From Flavobacterium celericrescens (GTDB taxonomy: Bacteria > Bacteroidota > Bacteroidia > Flavobacteriales > Flavobacteriaceae): a stretch of DNA of 64,000 bases. Below, one piece after another: positions 34,149-42,536 of this stretch. The position numbers and the translations under genes are program-made. The notes beneath the pieces were generated by a model. It did no database searches, had not been told where the DNA came from, and saw nothing but the letters and a program-made list of their open reading frames with translations. The number at the start of each line of letters is the position of its first letter. Position 1 is the first letter of the stretch. The stretch is taken from the NCBI RefSeq assembly GCF_011392075.1, contig NZ_JAAJBV010000010.1, forward strand, positions 1 through 64,000. The letters run 5' to 3'.

Positions 34149-36810
34149 TTCCGATAAATATTTAAAATTATCAGGTTTAGAACCTTTGATTGTAACTCCA
34201 GAAACCAATTTTGTAAACGTTGGAGAACGAACAAACGTAACCGGTTCTAGAAAATTTCTTCGATTAATTAAAGAAGAAAAATATGATGAAGCCTTAGATA
34301 TCGCACGTGCTCAAGTAGAAGGTGGCGCACAAATCATCGATGTCAACATGGATGAAGGAATGTTAGATGGTGTTTACGCCATGACCAAATTCTTAAATCT
34401 AATCGCAGCCGAACCTGATATTGCCCGCGTTCCTGTTATGATTGATTCCTCAAAATGGGAAATCATCGAAGCTGGGTTGAAAGTTATTCAAGGAAAAGGT
34501 GTGGTGAATTCGATTTCGTTAAAAGAAGGAGAAGCTACCTTTATTCATCATGCTAAATTAATCAAACGATACGGAGCAGCAGTAATTGTGATGGCTTTTG
34601 ACGAGAACGGTCAAGCCGATACTTACGAAAGACGTATCGAAATCTGTAAAAGAAGTTATGATATTTTGGTGAATCAAGTTGGTTTTCCAGCAGAAGATAT
34701 CATTTTTGATCCTAATATTTTCCCAGTTGCAACCGGAATGGAAGAACACAAACTAAATGCTTTAGATTTCTTCCGAGCAACCAAATGGATTCGCGAAAAT
34801 CTTCCGTATGCACATATTTCGGGAGGAGTTAGTAACGTTTCTTTTTCTTTCCGTGGAAACGATAAAGTGCGTGAAGCAATGCATTCGGCATTCTTGTACC
34901 ATGCCATACAAAACGGTATGACGATGGGAATTGTGAATCCAGAAATGTTGGAGATTTACGATGAAATCGACCCTGTTTTGTTGGAACATGTGGAAGACGT
35001 TTTGCTAAACAGAAGAGAAGACGCGACAGAACGTTTGTTAGATTTAGCGGAAAGTTTCAAAGGAGATGTAAAATCAAATGAAAAAGCTGTGGCTGAATGG
35101 AGAAATGGTTCGGTTCAAGAAAGATTAACGCATTCGTTAGTAAAAGGAATTGACGAGTTTATCGAAATTGATGTGGAAGAAGCACGTCAGTTGGTTGAAA
35201 AACCTATCGAAGTTATCGAAATCAATTTGATGGCTGGAATGAATGTAGTAGGAGATTTATTCGGAAGCGGAAAAATGTTTTTGCCACAAGTAGTAAAATC
35301 AGCTCGTGTAATGAAAAAAGCGGTGGCTTATTTACTTCCTTATATTGAAGCTTCAAAAGACGGAAAATCGTCTTCAGCAGGAAAAGTGTTGATGGCAACG
35401 GTAAAAGGTGATGTACATGATATTGGTAAAAATATTGTTTCTGTAGTTTTAGCTTGTAATAATTTCGAAATCATTGATTTAGGTGTGATGGTTCCGCCCG
35501 AAAAAATCATAGAAACTGCAGTTAAAGAAAATGTGGATATTATCGGTTTGAGTGGTTTGATTACGCCTTCGTTAGACGAAATGGTGTATTTGGCTAAAGA
35601 AATGGATAAATTGAATATCAAAATTCCAGTAATGATTGGTGGCGCCACAACTTCACGAGCGCACACTGCTGTGAAAATTGCACCAGAATATAAGGAAACG
35701 GTAGTTCATGTGAATGATGCTTCTCGTGCGGTAACGGTTGCAACTAATTTATTACAACCCGATACAAAAATTACTTATGCAAAATCACTTCGTGAAGAAT
35801 ATGATGCACTTCGAGAAGGATATTTGAATAGAAGTCGTGAGAAAAATTTCTTATCAATTGATGAAGCACGTAAAAATAAATTCAAAATCGATTGGGATAA
35901 TTACGAACCTGTAAAACCTAATTTCATTGGAACAAAAACCATTGAAGTTGAGCTTTCAGAATTAGTAGATTTTATCGATTGGACTCCATTTTTTCAGTCA
36001 TGGGAATTGTATGGAAAATTTCCAACTATTTTGACTGATGAAATTGTAGGAGAACAAGCATCTGATTTATATAAAGATGCCCAAAAAATGCTTTCTCAAA
36101 TTGTTTCGGAAAAATGGTTCATTGCAAAAGGAATTTTGGGAATTTTTCCAGCCAATACTATTAATGATGACGATATCGAAGTAAATCTTCCAGCTTCCAG
36201 CTTCCAACTTCTAACTTTAAGACAACAATCTCAAAAAACGGTTGGTGCTCCAAATATCGCATTGGCAGATTTTATTGTTCCGAAAGAAATTGGTAAACAA
36301 GATTATATTGGATGTTTCTGTGTTTCTACTGGTTTTGGAGTAGATGAAAAAGCATCCGAATTTGAAAAACAATTAGACGATTATAATTCCATTTTGGTAA
36401 AAGCTTTGGGAGATAGATTAGCAGAAGCATTTGCGGAATACTTGCATTTAAAAGTTAGAAAAGAAATTTGGGGTTACGCTTCTGATGAGGTGTTATCAAA
36501 TGACGAATTAATCAAAGAACAATACAAAGGAATTCGTCCAGCACCAGGTTATCCTGCTTGTCCCGACCATTTAGAAAAACCAACGATTTGGAAATTATTA
36601 AATGTGGAACAAGAAATAGGAGTAAAGTTAACCGAAAGTATGGCGATGTGGCCAGCAGCTTCGGTTTCGGGCTATTATTTTGCGAATCCAGAAAGTAAAT
36701 ATTTTGGTTTAGGAAAAATTAAAAAAGACCAATTAGAAGATTACGCCACAAGAAGAAATATAAGTGTAGAATTAGCCGAAAAATGGCTATCACCCAATTT
36801 AGCAGATTAA
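34138..36810 (+). CDS. metH: Methionine synthase, folate/cobalamin/activation subunit (C-terminal part of split MetH)
   Basis: 890 residues. Pterin-binding domain (about 10-300): [25 protein letters not shown]. Cobalamin cap and Rossmann domain: [11 protein letters not shown] with the axial His, [27 protein letters not shown]-dependent activation domain: [12 protein letters not shown]. Together with the preceding gene it makes a cobalamin-dependent methionine synthase. A heptad tandem repeat at 36187-36214 encodes [12 protein letters not shown] in the activation domain. metF follows one base later. Confidence 0.96.
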   Translation: MSYNSDKYLKLSGLEPLIVTPETNFVNVGERTNVTGSRKFLRLIKEEKYDEALDIARAQVEGGAQIIDVNMDEGMLDGVYAMTKFLNLIAAEPDIARVPVMIDSSKWEIIEAGLKVIQGKGVVNSISLKEGEATFIHHAKLIKRYGAAVIVMAFDENGQADTYERRIEICKRSYDILVNQVGFPAEDIIFDPNIFPVATGMEEHKLNALDFFRATKWIRENLPYAHISGGVSNVSFSFRGNDKVREAMHSAFLYHAIQNGMTMGIVNPEMLEIYDEIDPVLLEHVEDVLLNRREDATERLLDLAESFKGDVKSNEKAVAEWRNGSVQERLTHSLVKGIDEFIEIDVEEARQLVEKPIEVIEINLMAGMNVVGDLFGSGKMFLPQVVKSARVMKKAVAYLLPYIEASKDGKSSSAGKVLMATVKGDVHDIGKNIVSVVLACNNFEIIDLGVMVPPEKIIETAVKENVDIIGLSGLITPSLDEMVYLAKEMDKLNIKIPVMIGGATTSRAHTAVKIAPEYKETVVHVNDASRAVTVATNLLQPDTKITYAKSLREEYDALREGYLNRSREKNFLSIDEARKNKFKIDWDNYEPVKPNFIGTKTIEVELSELVDFIDWTPFFQSWELYGKFPTILTDEIVGEQASDLYKDAQKMLSQIVSEKWFIAKGILGIFPANTINDDDIEVNLPASSFQLLTLRQQSQKTVGAPNIALADFIVPKEIGKQDYIGCFCVSTGFGVDEKASEFEKQLDDYNSILVKALGDRLAEAFAEYLHLKVRKEIWGYASDEVLSNDELIKEQYKGIRPAPGYPACPDHLEKPTIWKLLNVEQEIGVKLTESMAMWPAASVSGYYFANPESKYFGLGKIKKDQLEDYATRRNISVELAEKWLSPNLAD
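36187..36214 (+). repeat. Heptanucleotide tandem repeat inside metH
   Basis: Four 7-base units: CTTCCAG, CTTCCAG, CTTCCAA, CTTCTAA. In another register they read AACTTCY-like and resemble the heptads in aroA. The reading frame stays open through it. Confidence 0.8.
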
Positions 36811-36811
36811 A

Positions 36812-37768
36812 ATGAAAGTAACGGAACATATACAAAACGCCAACGGAAAACCTTTGTTCTCCTTCGAAATTTTACCACCATTAAAAGGACAAAATATTCA
36901 ATCTATTTTTGATAGTATCGATCCTTTAATGGAATTTAATCCACCATTTATTGATGTAACGTATCATCGTGAGGAATATGAATTCAAGGAATTAGAAAAT
37001 GGTTTACTTCAGAAAAAAGTAGTAAAAAAACGTCCGGGAACGGTTGGGATTTGTGCTGGAATTCAGAATAAATATCAAGTCGATGCTATTCCGCATATTT
37101 TGTGTGGTGGTTTTACCAAAGAAGATACAGAGAATTTATTAATTGATTTGGATTTCTTGGGAATTGATAATGTCGTAGCACTTCGTGGTGATGCAGTTAA
37201 AAGCGAAATTTACTTCAAACCTGAAAAAGAAGGTCATGCTTATGCTTCGGAATTAGTAACGCAAATTAGCAACTTGAATAAGGGAATTTATTTGGACGAA
37301 GATTTGCAAAATTCCACCAAAACCAATTTTTGTATAGGAGTGGCAGGTTATCCAGAAAAACACATGGAAGCACCAAGTTTAGATAGTGATATTCATTTTG
37401 TAAAGCAAAAAATCAAAAATGGAGCGGATTATATCATTACCCAAATGTTTTTTGATAATAAAAAATTCTTCGATTTTGTAGCCAAATGCAGAGCTGCTGG
37501 AATTACCGTTCCAATAATTCCAGGATTAAAGCCTATCGCAACAAAGAAGCAATTGAATTTAATTCCGCATCGTTTTAGTGTTGAATTACCAGACGATTTG
37601 ATTATGGCAGTTGTAAAAGCAAAAGATAATGACGCTGTGAAACAGATTGGAATTGAATGGTGCACACAGCAAAGTAAAGAATTAGTAGCCGCTGGAATTC
37701 CAGTGTTACATTACTATTCTATGGGTAAAGCCGAAAATGTAAAAGCAATAGCAAAAGAAATTTTTTAA
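36812..37768 (+). CDS. metF: 5,10-methylenetetrahydrofolate reductase
   Basis: 318 residues, FAD-dependent TIM barrel: PLFSFEILPP at the N-terminus (catalytic Glu region), FIDVTYHR, ALRGDAV, GVAGYPEKHMEAPS, DYIITQMFFD and IPGLKPI. It provides 5-methyl-THF for methionine synthase. It starts one base after the metH stop and is therefore under the same SAM-I riboswitch. Full length for the family. Confidence 0.96.
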   Translation: MKVTEHIQNANGKPLFSFEILPPLKGQNIQSIFDSIDPLMEFNPPFIDVTYHREEYEFKELENGLLQKKVVKKRPGTVGICAGIQNKYQVDAIPHILCGGFTKEDTENLLIDLDFLGIDNVVALRGDAVKSEIYFKPEKEGHAYASELVTQISNLNKGIYLDEDLQNSTKTNFCIGVAGYPEKHMEAPSLDSDIHFVKQKIKNGADYIITQMFFDNKKFFDFVAKCRAAGITVPIIPGLKPIATKKQLNLIPHRFSVELPDDLIMAVVKAKDNDAVKQIGIEWCTQQSKELVAAGIPVLHYYSMGKAENVKAIAKEIF

Positions 37769-37787
37769 TTGTATTTCTTTTAAAGTT

Positions 37788-37823
37788 AAATCTCCTAAGT
37801 ATTTTGTACTTAGGAGATTTTTT
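37788..37823 (+). terminator. Terminator of the metH-metF operon
   Basis: AAATCTCCTAAGTA / TACTTAGGAGATTT stem, short loop, T-run. Confidence 0.9.
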
Positions 37824-38211
37824 ATGCCATATTAAACTTTATTTATATGTTAAGTTGTTGTATTTTAAAATATAACTGTCGTACTTTCAGATTAATAAAT
37901 TGTTATTAAATCATTTTTGTGATAATTCAAGTAATTAAACGTAATAAATTTACCGATGAAAAACATATAAAATCGATTAAACACGTAAATTTTAAAAATA
38001 ATTGCATTTTTTCGAATTTTTCTGTATTTCATCGATTTTTGAATTTTTTAATTGATTTTTTTCGATAAAAAACATTTTAAAATGAATATTGTTTATAAAA
38101 TATGTTAATTTTTTATATTGTATTGTGTTAAATAATATCCTGATTAGTAAAAGTATATTTTTTTATTCAAAAAAAGATTGTAAATTTATGATGAACAAAA
38201 AACCAAATAGT
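37824..38211. other. Intergenic region without a recognised gene
   Basis: About 390 bases of very AT-rich DNA with several TTTTCGA/ATCGATTTTT words. An open frame extends upstream of the next gene to a TTG at 38089, but it has no plausible signal peptide from there. I see no tRNA, hairpin of note or attenuator. Confidence 0.6.
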
Positions 38212-38601
38212 ATGAAAAAAATTATCTACACTTTCGTAATTTTATTCATTTCTCAGTTAAACTTTGCAAATGAATTAGACTCAATTCTTTCAAAAGCTAG
38301 AGAATTTGGTAAGCAGAAGAACTATACTGAAGCTATAAAGGCTTATGAATCATATATTAAAAATGCTGGAGATGAAAATTTAAAAGAAGTTTTTGTTGAG
38401 GTTGCAAATTGTTATTTTTTAGATGGAAAAAAAGAAGTAGCAGTAAAATATATTAAAAGAGCAATTACTAAGTATGGTTTTACTGAAGATGAATTTATTT
38501 ACAGTACAACTTTGAATCAAGATTTGTCTGAATATGCACTTTCTATTATTTATGATGATTATTTTTCGCTTAGAAAGCAATACCTGGCAACACTGAATTA
38601 A
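38212..38601 (+). CDS. Small secreted TPR-like protein
   Basis: ATG 38212 is preferred because it gives a proper signal peptide (MKKIIYTFVILFISQLNFAN). Upstream in-frame starts at 38089, 38188 and 38191 do not. 129 residues. After the signal it has helical repeats of TPR type (AREFGKQKNYTEAIKAYESY, VEVANCYFLDGKKEVAVKYI). It ends YFSLRKQYLATLN, closely like the next gene's end region. Function unknown; it probably mediates a periplasmic protein interaction. Confidence 0.72.
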   Translation: MKKIIYTFVILFISQLNFANELDSILSKAREFGKQKNYTEAIKAYESYIKNAGDENLKEVFVEVANCYFLDGKKEVAVKYIKRAITKYGFTEDEFIYSTTLNQDLSEYALSIIYDDYFSLRKQYLATLN

Positions 38602-38619
38602 TAAAACTAAATTATAGAC

Positions 38620-38656
38620 AAGTCTCCTTATGAATTTTTGTAAGGGGACTTTTTTT
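38620..38656 (+). terminator. Terminator after the first TPR-like gene
   Basis: AAGTCTCCTTA and TAAGGGGACTT pair (with G-U pairs) and are followed by TTTTTT. Confidence 0.75.
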
Positions 38657-38776
38657 GTTTGTAAGTTTTTTGTTATTTATCGGATTTTGAGTGGTTTAGG
38701 TCGATTTATTATTGAATATTAAAAATAATAAGTCAATTTTACTTTCAATTCTTGTTTAACCCTAAACTGATAAATT

Positions 38777-39226
38777 ATGAAAAGTAAATACTTATTATTG
38801 TCGTTTTTATTGATGTTGTTTTGGAATAGTTTTTCTTCTGAGTATAATGAGGTCTTATTAAAAGCTAATCGATTAAAGTCTGGAGCACAATATACAAGGG
38901 CAATTAGATATTATAATAAGGCAATCAAATTTGAAAAAAATAATGATGAAGCTATAAAAGAAATTTATTTTCATATTGCAGATTGTTATTTTAAGTTAGG
39001 AAGAGAAGTCATGGCTTATAAAGTTTTGACCGCTACAGTTTATAAACTTGGTGCTACAAAAGTAGATTTTGAAAATAATTCGATTGTAGATAAAGAATTT
39101 TTAAAAGCTTCTTGGATAAAAATGGAACCAAAATACAATCGGTTTAGACAAAGATATATCGCAAGTCTTGATGGAATTGATGATTATTTAGCTGATGGAA
39201 ATTATGTTTTAAATCCGAAGCAGTAA
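38777..39226 (+). CDS. Small secreted TPR-like protein, paralogue of the previous gene
   Basis: 149 residues with a signal peptide (about 1-20, ending NSFSS). TPR-like helices (YTRAIRYYNKAIKFEKNN, IYFHIADCYFKLGREVMAYKV) and the end region NRFRQRYIASLDGIDDYL correspond to the neighbour's layout, so the two are a tandem duplication that has diverged. A terminator sits between them, so they are separate transcripts. Function unknown. Confidence 0.78.
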   Translation: MKSKYLLLSFLLMLFWNSFSSEYNEVLLKANRLKSGAQYTRAIRYYNKAIKFEKNNDEAIKEIYFHIADCYFKLGREVMAYKVLTATVYKLGATKVDFENNSIVDKEFLKASWIKMEPKYNRFRQRYIASLDGIDDYLADGNYVLNPKQ

Positions 39227-39245
39227 GTTTTAGTATAATTTATTC

Positions 39246-39294
39246 AAGTAACATTATAAATTTATTATTGAGTTTATAATGTTACTTTTTTTTT
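39246..39294. terminator. Bidirectional terminator between the TPR-like gene and gldA
   Basis: AAGTAACATTATAAA (39246-39260) and its reverse complement (39273-39287), then a T-run. The right arm contains the gldA stop codon. Confidence 0.85.
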
Positions 39295-40187
39295 GCTGTT
39301 TTTTCTCTGAAAATTTGTTCTAAGTTTTTGTTTTTCAATACAATTTGTAGGGTTCTCAAATTGTTAGCTTGTGCAAAATCAAACAATGTTGGACGCATAT
39401 CGGTAGTTGAGGTAAAAGTTAATTCCCAAACTAAATCATGAGTGTTTTTTACAGTTTTCAAATTAGGAAGAGAAACGAAAATGCTTTCATCGACTTTTTT
39501 ATCAAATTCCACTTCAATAATTTGTTCAGCTTCTTCAGCAACAAGATTATTTAGTTTTTTATCGGTAACAATTTTTCCTTTATCAATAATGATAATTCTA
39601 TCACAAATAGCCTCTACTTCTTGCATAATGTGCGTTGAAAGAAAAACCGTTTTGTCTCTTCCAATGTTTTTAATCAAATCACGAATTTCAACTAATTGAT
39701 TTGGGTCTAAACCAGTAGTTGGTTCATCTAAAATCATTACATCAGGATTGTGCAATAAAGCGGTTGCTAATCCTACACGTTGACGATATCCTTTAGAAAG
39801 TTCACCTATCTTTTTATGACTTTCAGGAGTTAATCCTGTCAAAGAAATTACTTCATCAATTCTAGATTTTGCAATTTTATGTAAATCGGCATTAAAAGCC
39901 AAATATTCTCTCACATATAAATCCAAATACAACGGATTATGTTCTGGTAAATATCCAACCGATTTTTGTACTTCTTTTTGTGACGAAGTTACATCGTGTT
40001 CGTTTACAATTGCGATTCCGCTATCGGCTGTTAAATAAGTAGTCAAAATTTTCATCAAAGTTGATTTTCCAGCACCATTTGGACCTAAAAAACCTACGAT
40101 TTCTCCTTTTTTTACAGAAAAACTAACATTGTCTAACGCTTTTTGGTCTCCGTAATTTTTTGAAATATTTTGAACTTCTATTGACAT
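39282..40187 (-). CDS. gldA: Gliding motility-associated ABC transporter ATP-binding protein GldA
   Basis: 301 residues. Walker A GFLGPNGAGKSTLMK, Q-loop region VGYLPEHNPLYLDLYV, signature LSKGYRQRVGLA, Walker B DVMILDEPTTGLDPNQ and switch His in FLSTHIMQEVEAICDR. The sequence follows Flavobacterium GldA closely, from the N-terminal MSIEVQNISKNYG on. Family knowledge: GldA works with GldF and GldG as an ABC transporter linked to gliding. gldF/gldG are not adjacent here, as in other flavobacteria where gldA stands alone. Confidence 0.9.
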   Translation of the reverse strand: MSIEVQNISKNYGDQKALDNVSFSVKKGEIVGFLGPNGAGKSTLMKILTTYLTADSGIAIVNEHDVTSSQKEVQKSVGYLPEHNPLYLDLYVREYLAFNADLHKIAKSRIDEVISLTGLTPESHKKIGELSKGYRQRVGLATALLHNPDVMILDEPTTGLDPNQLVEIRDLIKNIGRDKTVFLSTHIMQEVEAICDRIIIIDKGKIVTDKKLNNLVAEEAEQIIEVEFDKKVDESIFVSLPNLKTVKNTHDLVWELTFTSTTDMRPTLFDFAQANNLRTLQIVLKNKNLEQIFREKTAKKK

Positions 40188-40203
40188 AGCATATAAATTT
40201 TAG

Positions 40204-40232
40204 CAAAAATAACCTTTTTTAAAAGAACTCAA
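40204..40232 (-). promoter_or_regulatory. Promoter of gldA
   Basis: On the minus strand: TTG (complement of 40230-40232), an 18-base spacer and TATTTTTG (complement of 40204-40211). It is divergent from the pheA leader. Confidence 0.7.
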
Positions 40233-40300
40233 ATTTATTTAAAAAAGTATTTCGTTTTCATTTTTTTATTACTTTAGCCAAATATAACAACAAAGTCGAA

Positions 40301-40384
40301 ATGCTTACCAATAGTACATTTTTTTATAACAATTCTTTTTATTTCTTCTACATAAAGAAGAGGGATTGTTTTGCTATTATATAA
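40301..40384 (+). CDS. Phe/Tyr-rich leader peptide of a putative attenuator upstream of prephenate dehydratase
   Basis: A 27-codon ORF, beginning MLTNSTFFYNNSFYFFYIKK and ending RDCFAII. Five Phe and three Tyr codons occur between residues 7 and 17 (TTT TTT TAT, TTT TAT TTC TTC TAC). It ends 28 bases before a strong terminator. The segment GGGATTG (40362-40368) in its 3' part is complementary to CAATCCC at 40412-40418 in the terminator. This is the classical arrangement of a pheA-type attenuator. TACTTTAG at 40270-40277 may be its -7 element (one mismatch). The mechanism is inferred. Confidence 0.8.
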   Translation: MLTNSTFFYNNSFYFFYIKKRDCFAII

Positions 40385-40412
40385 ATCAAAGAAATTTATT
40401 TTATAAACATAC

Positions 40413-40441
40413 AATCCCGATGCAAATCGGGATTTTTTTTT
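40413..40441 (+). terminator. Attenuator terminator upstream of prephenate dehydratase
   Basis: AATCCCGAT / ATCGGGATT with a GCAA tetraloop and a long T-run. Its 5' arm can alternatively pair with GGGATTG in the leader ORF. Confidence 0.88.
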
Positions 40442-40451
40442 GCTCATAACT

Positions 40452-41279
40452 ATGAAAATTAAAGTCGCAATTCAGGGAATTCAAGGGTCGTTTCATCATC
40501 AAGTAGCACATTGTTATTTTGGTGAAGCAATTGGTTTGGAGGAATGCGGTTCCTTTAGAGATGTGGTTAATAGTTTAAAGAATAATCAATCTGACAAAGC
40601 AATTATGGCGATTGAAAACTCGATTGCTGGCGCTATTTTGCCTAATTATGCTCTTATCGATTCAAATGACTTACACATTATTGGCGAATACTTTTTAGAT
40701 ATTCACATGAATTTGATGGTGTTTCCTGGTCAAAAGATTGAAGATATCAAAGAAGTGCATTCGCATCCAATCGCTTTGTTGCAATGTGCGAATTTCTTTA
40801 GTCAATATCCGCATATTAAGTTGGTAGAAAGTTCCGATACGGCGATTACGGCTAAACGAATTCAGGAAAATAAATTGAGAGGGATTGGAGCTTTAGCTGG
40901 TCCAGTGGCTTCCGAAATTTACAATTTGGAAATTATTGCCGACGGAATTCACACTGTAAAGAGTAATAAAACGCGTTTCGTGGTTTTAAAAGCATCTAAC
41001 AAAGAAATTTCAAAAGTGCTCATTAATAAAGCATCGATAAAATTTGAATTAGATGATACGCCAGGTTCCTTGGCAACAGTTTTAAATGTGCTGAATAATT
41101 GTAAATTAAATTTAACAAAAATCCAGTCGCTTCCTATCATCGAAACACCTTTTACTTATGCTTTTTTTGTGGATGTAGTTTTCGAAAAATACAAACATTT
41201 TGAAAAAGCGAAAAAAGTAATGGAAATCATGACAACGCATTTCAAGGTGTTGGGCGAATATGAAAAGAGTAAACAATAA
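40452..41279 (+). CDS. pheA: Prephenate dehydratase
   Basis: Start at ATG 40452 (MKIKVAIQG); the in-frame TTG at 40440 lies in the terminator T-run. 275 residues. PDT domain: GIQGSFHHQVA, MAIENSIAGAI, and the catalytic TRF in KSNKTRFVVL. A C-terminal ACT domain (DDTPGSLATVLNVL) binds Phe for feedback. It converts prephenate to phenylpyruvate. No fused chorismate mutase here: that activity is on the next gene. Confidence 0.95.
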   Translation: MKIKVAIQGIQGSFHHQVAHCYFGEAIGLEECGSFRDVVNSLKNNQSDKAIMAIENSIAGAILPNYALIDSNDLHIIGEYFLDIHMNLMVFPGQKIEDIKEVHSHPIALLQCANFFSQYPHIKLVESSDTAITAKRIQENKLRGIGALAGPVASEIYNLEIIADGIHTVKSNKTRFVVLKASNKEISKVLINKASIKFELDDTPGSLATVLNVLNNCKLNLTKIQSLPIIETPFTYAFFVDVVFEKYKHFEKAKKVMEIMTTHFKVLGEYEKSKQ

Positions 41280-41321
41280 TAATTTAAGAATAAGTAGTAA
41301 TTTTACAGTGAAATAAGGATT

Positions 41322-42404
41322 ATGGAAAATAAAAAAGAATTACGCACTTGGTTAGATGATTTTCAATTGAATCATCCACTAGTAATTGCTGGACCTTGCA
41401 GTGCAGAAACCGAAAGTCAAGTTTTAAAAATAGCACACGAATTAAAAAATTCTGATGTTTCTATTTTCCGTGCAGGAATTTGGAAACCGCGTACACGTCC
41501 AGGAGGATTTGAAGGTGTGGGCGAAATCGGGTTGAAATGGTTGCAAAAAGCCAAAGCAGAAACTGGTTTGTTAATGGCAATCGAAGTGGCTACAGTGGCT
41601 CATGTGAAATTAGCATTGGAACACGATATTGATGTGTTGTGGATTGGAGCCAGAACAACTGTAAATCCTTTTGCGGTTCAAGAAATTGCGGATGCTTTGC
41701 AAGGAACTGATAAAATAGTGTTACTTAAAAATCCAGTAAATCCCGATTTATCTTTATGGATTGGCGGTTTAGAACGATTGTACAATGCAAATATTAAAAA
41801 ATTAGGAGTAATTCATAGAGGATTTTCTACCTACGAAAAAACAAAATACCGTAATAATCCAGAATGGCAAATAGCAATCGATTTGCAAAACCGTTTTCCA
41901 GATTTACCTTTGATTTGCGATCCTTCGCATATTACAGGAAAGCGCGATATGATTCAAGAAGTTTCGCAACAAGCCTTAGATTTGAATTATGATGGATTAA
42001 TTATTGAAACCCATATCGACCCAGACAATGCTTGGAGTGATGCAGCGCAGCAAGTAACACCAAAGGTTTTGAAGCAAATGTTTCTAGATTTAAAAGTGCG
42101 AAAAATTACGGACGATGAAAGTGAATACAATCAGAAAATGGCAAAACTCCGCATGCAAATTGATGAATTTGATGGGAAATTGCTAGAGATTTTGGGTAGC
42201 CGAATGAAAGTTGCCGATAAAATAGGTTTGTTAAAGAAAGAGAAAAACGTAGCCATTTTGCAAAATCAACGTTGGAATGAAATTCTAGGGAAAATGATTT
42301 TGGAAGGTGAAGAAAAAGGATTGAGTAACGAATTTGTTATGCAATTGTTTAAAGCAATACACCAAGAAAGTATTACACATCAAGAGAAAGTCATAAATAA
42401 GTAA
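41322..42404 (+). CDS. DAHP synthase fused to chorismate mutase type II
   Basis: 360 residues. The N-terminal 265 residues are a 3-deoxy-7-phosphoheptulonate synthase: AGPCSAETESQV, FRAGIWKPRTRPGGFEG, LLKNPVNPD, LICDPSHITGKRD. The C-terminal 90 residues are an AroQ chorismate mutase (LRMQIDEFDGKLLEILGSRMKVADKIGLLKKE). The fusion catalyses the first step of the shikimate pathway and chorismate to prephenate. Cotranscribed with pheA under the Phe/Tyr attenuator, so entry and exit of the Phe/Tyr branch are controlled together. Flavobacteria often have an aminotransferase and prephenate dehydrogenase between these two genes; here they are absent. Confidence 0.93.
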   Translation: MENKKELRTWLDDFQLNHPLVIAGPCSAETESQVLKIAHELKNSDVSIFRAGIWKPRTRPGGFEGVGEIGLKWLQKAKAETGLLMAIEVATVAHVKLALEHDIDVLWIGARTTVNPFAVQEIADALQGTDKIVLLKNPVNPDLSLWIGGLERLYNANIKKLGVIHRGFSTYEKTKYRNNPEWQIAIDLQNRFPDLPLICDPSHITGKRDMIQEVSQQALDLNYDGLIIETHIDPDNAWSDAAQQVTPKVLKQMFLDLKVRKITDDESEYNQKMAKLRMQIDEFDGKLLEILGSRMKVADKIGLLKKEKNVAILQNQRWNEILGKMILEGEEKGLSNEFVMQLFKAIHQESITHQEKVINK

Positions 42405-42422
42405 AAATTTCATAAATGTTTT

Positions 42423-42454
42423 AAAGGCAATCATTTGATTGCCTTTTTTTGTTT
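42423..42454 (+). terminator. Terminator of the pheA operon
   Basis: AAAGGCAATCA / TGATTGCCTTT with a short loop and a T-run. Confidence 0.88.
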
Positions 42455-42536
42455 AATAAATATTTTTAACAAATAAATTTTTATGAATTTAAGTTGTATT
42501 ATTGCATCAAATTTAAAACCATAACATTTTTATCAA

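Noticed and set aside
38089..38211. 41-residue N-terminal extension of the first TPR-like protein
   Set aside because: The extension is low-complexity, and the ATG at 38212 gives a clean signal peptide.
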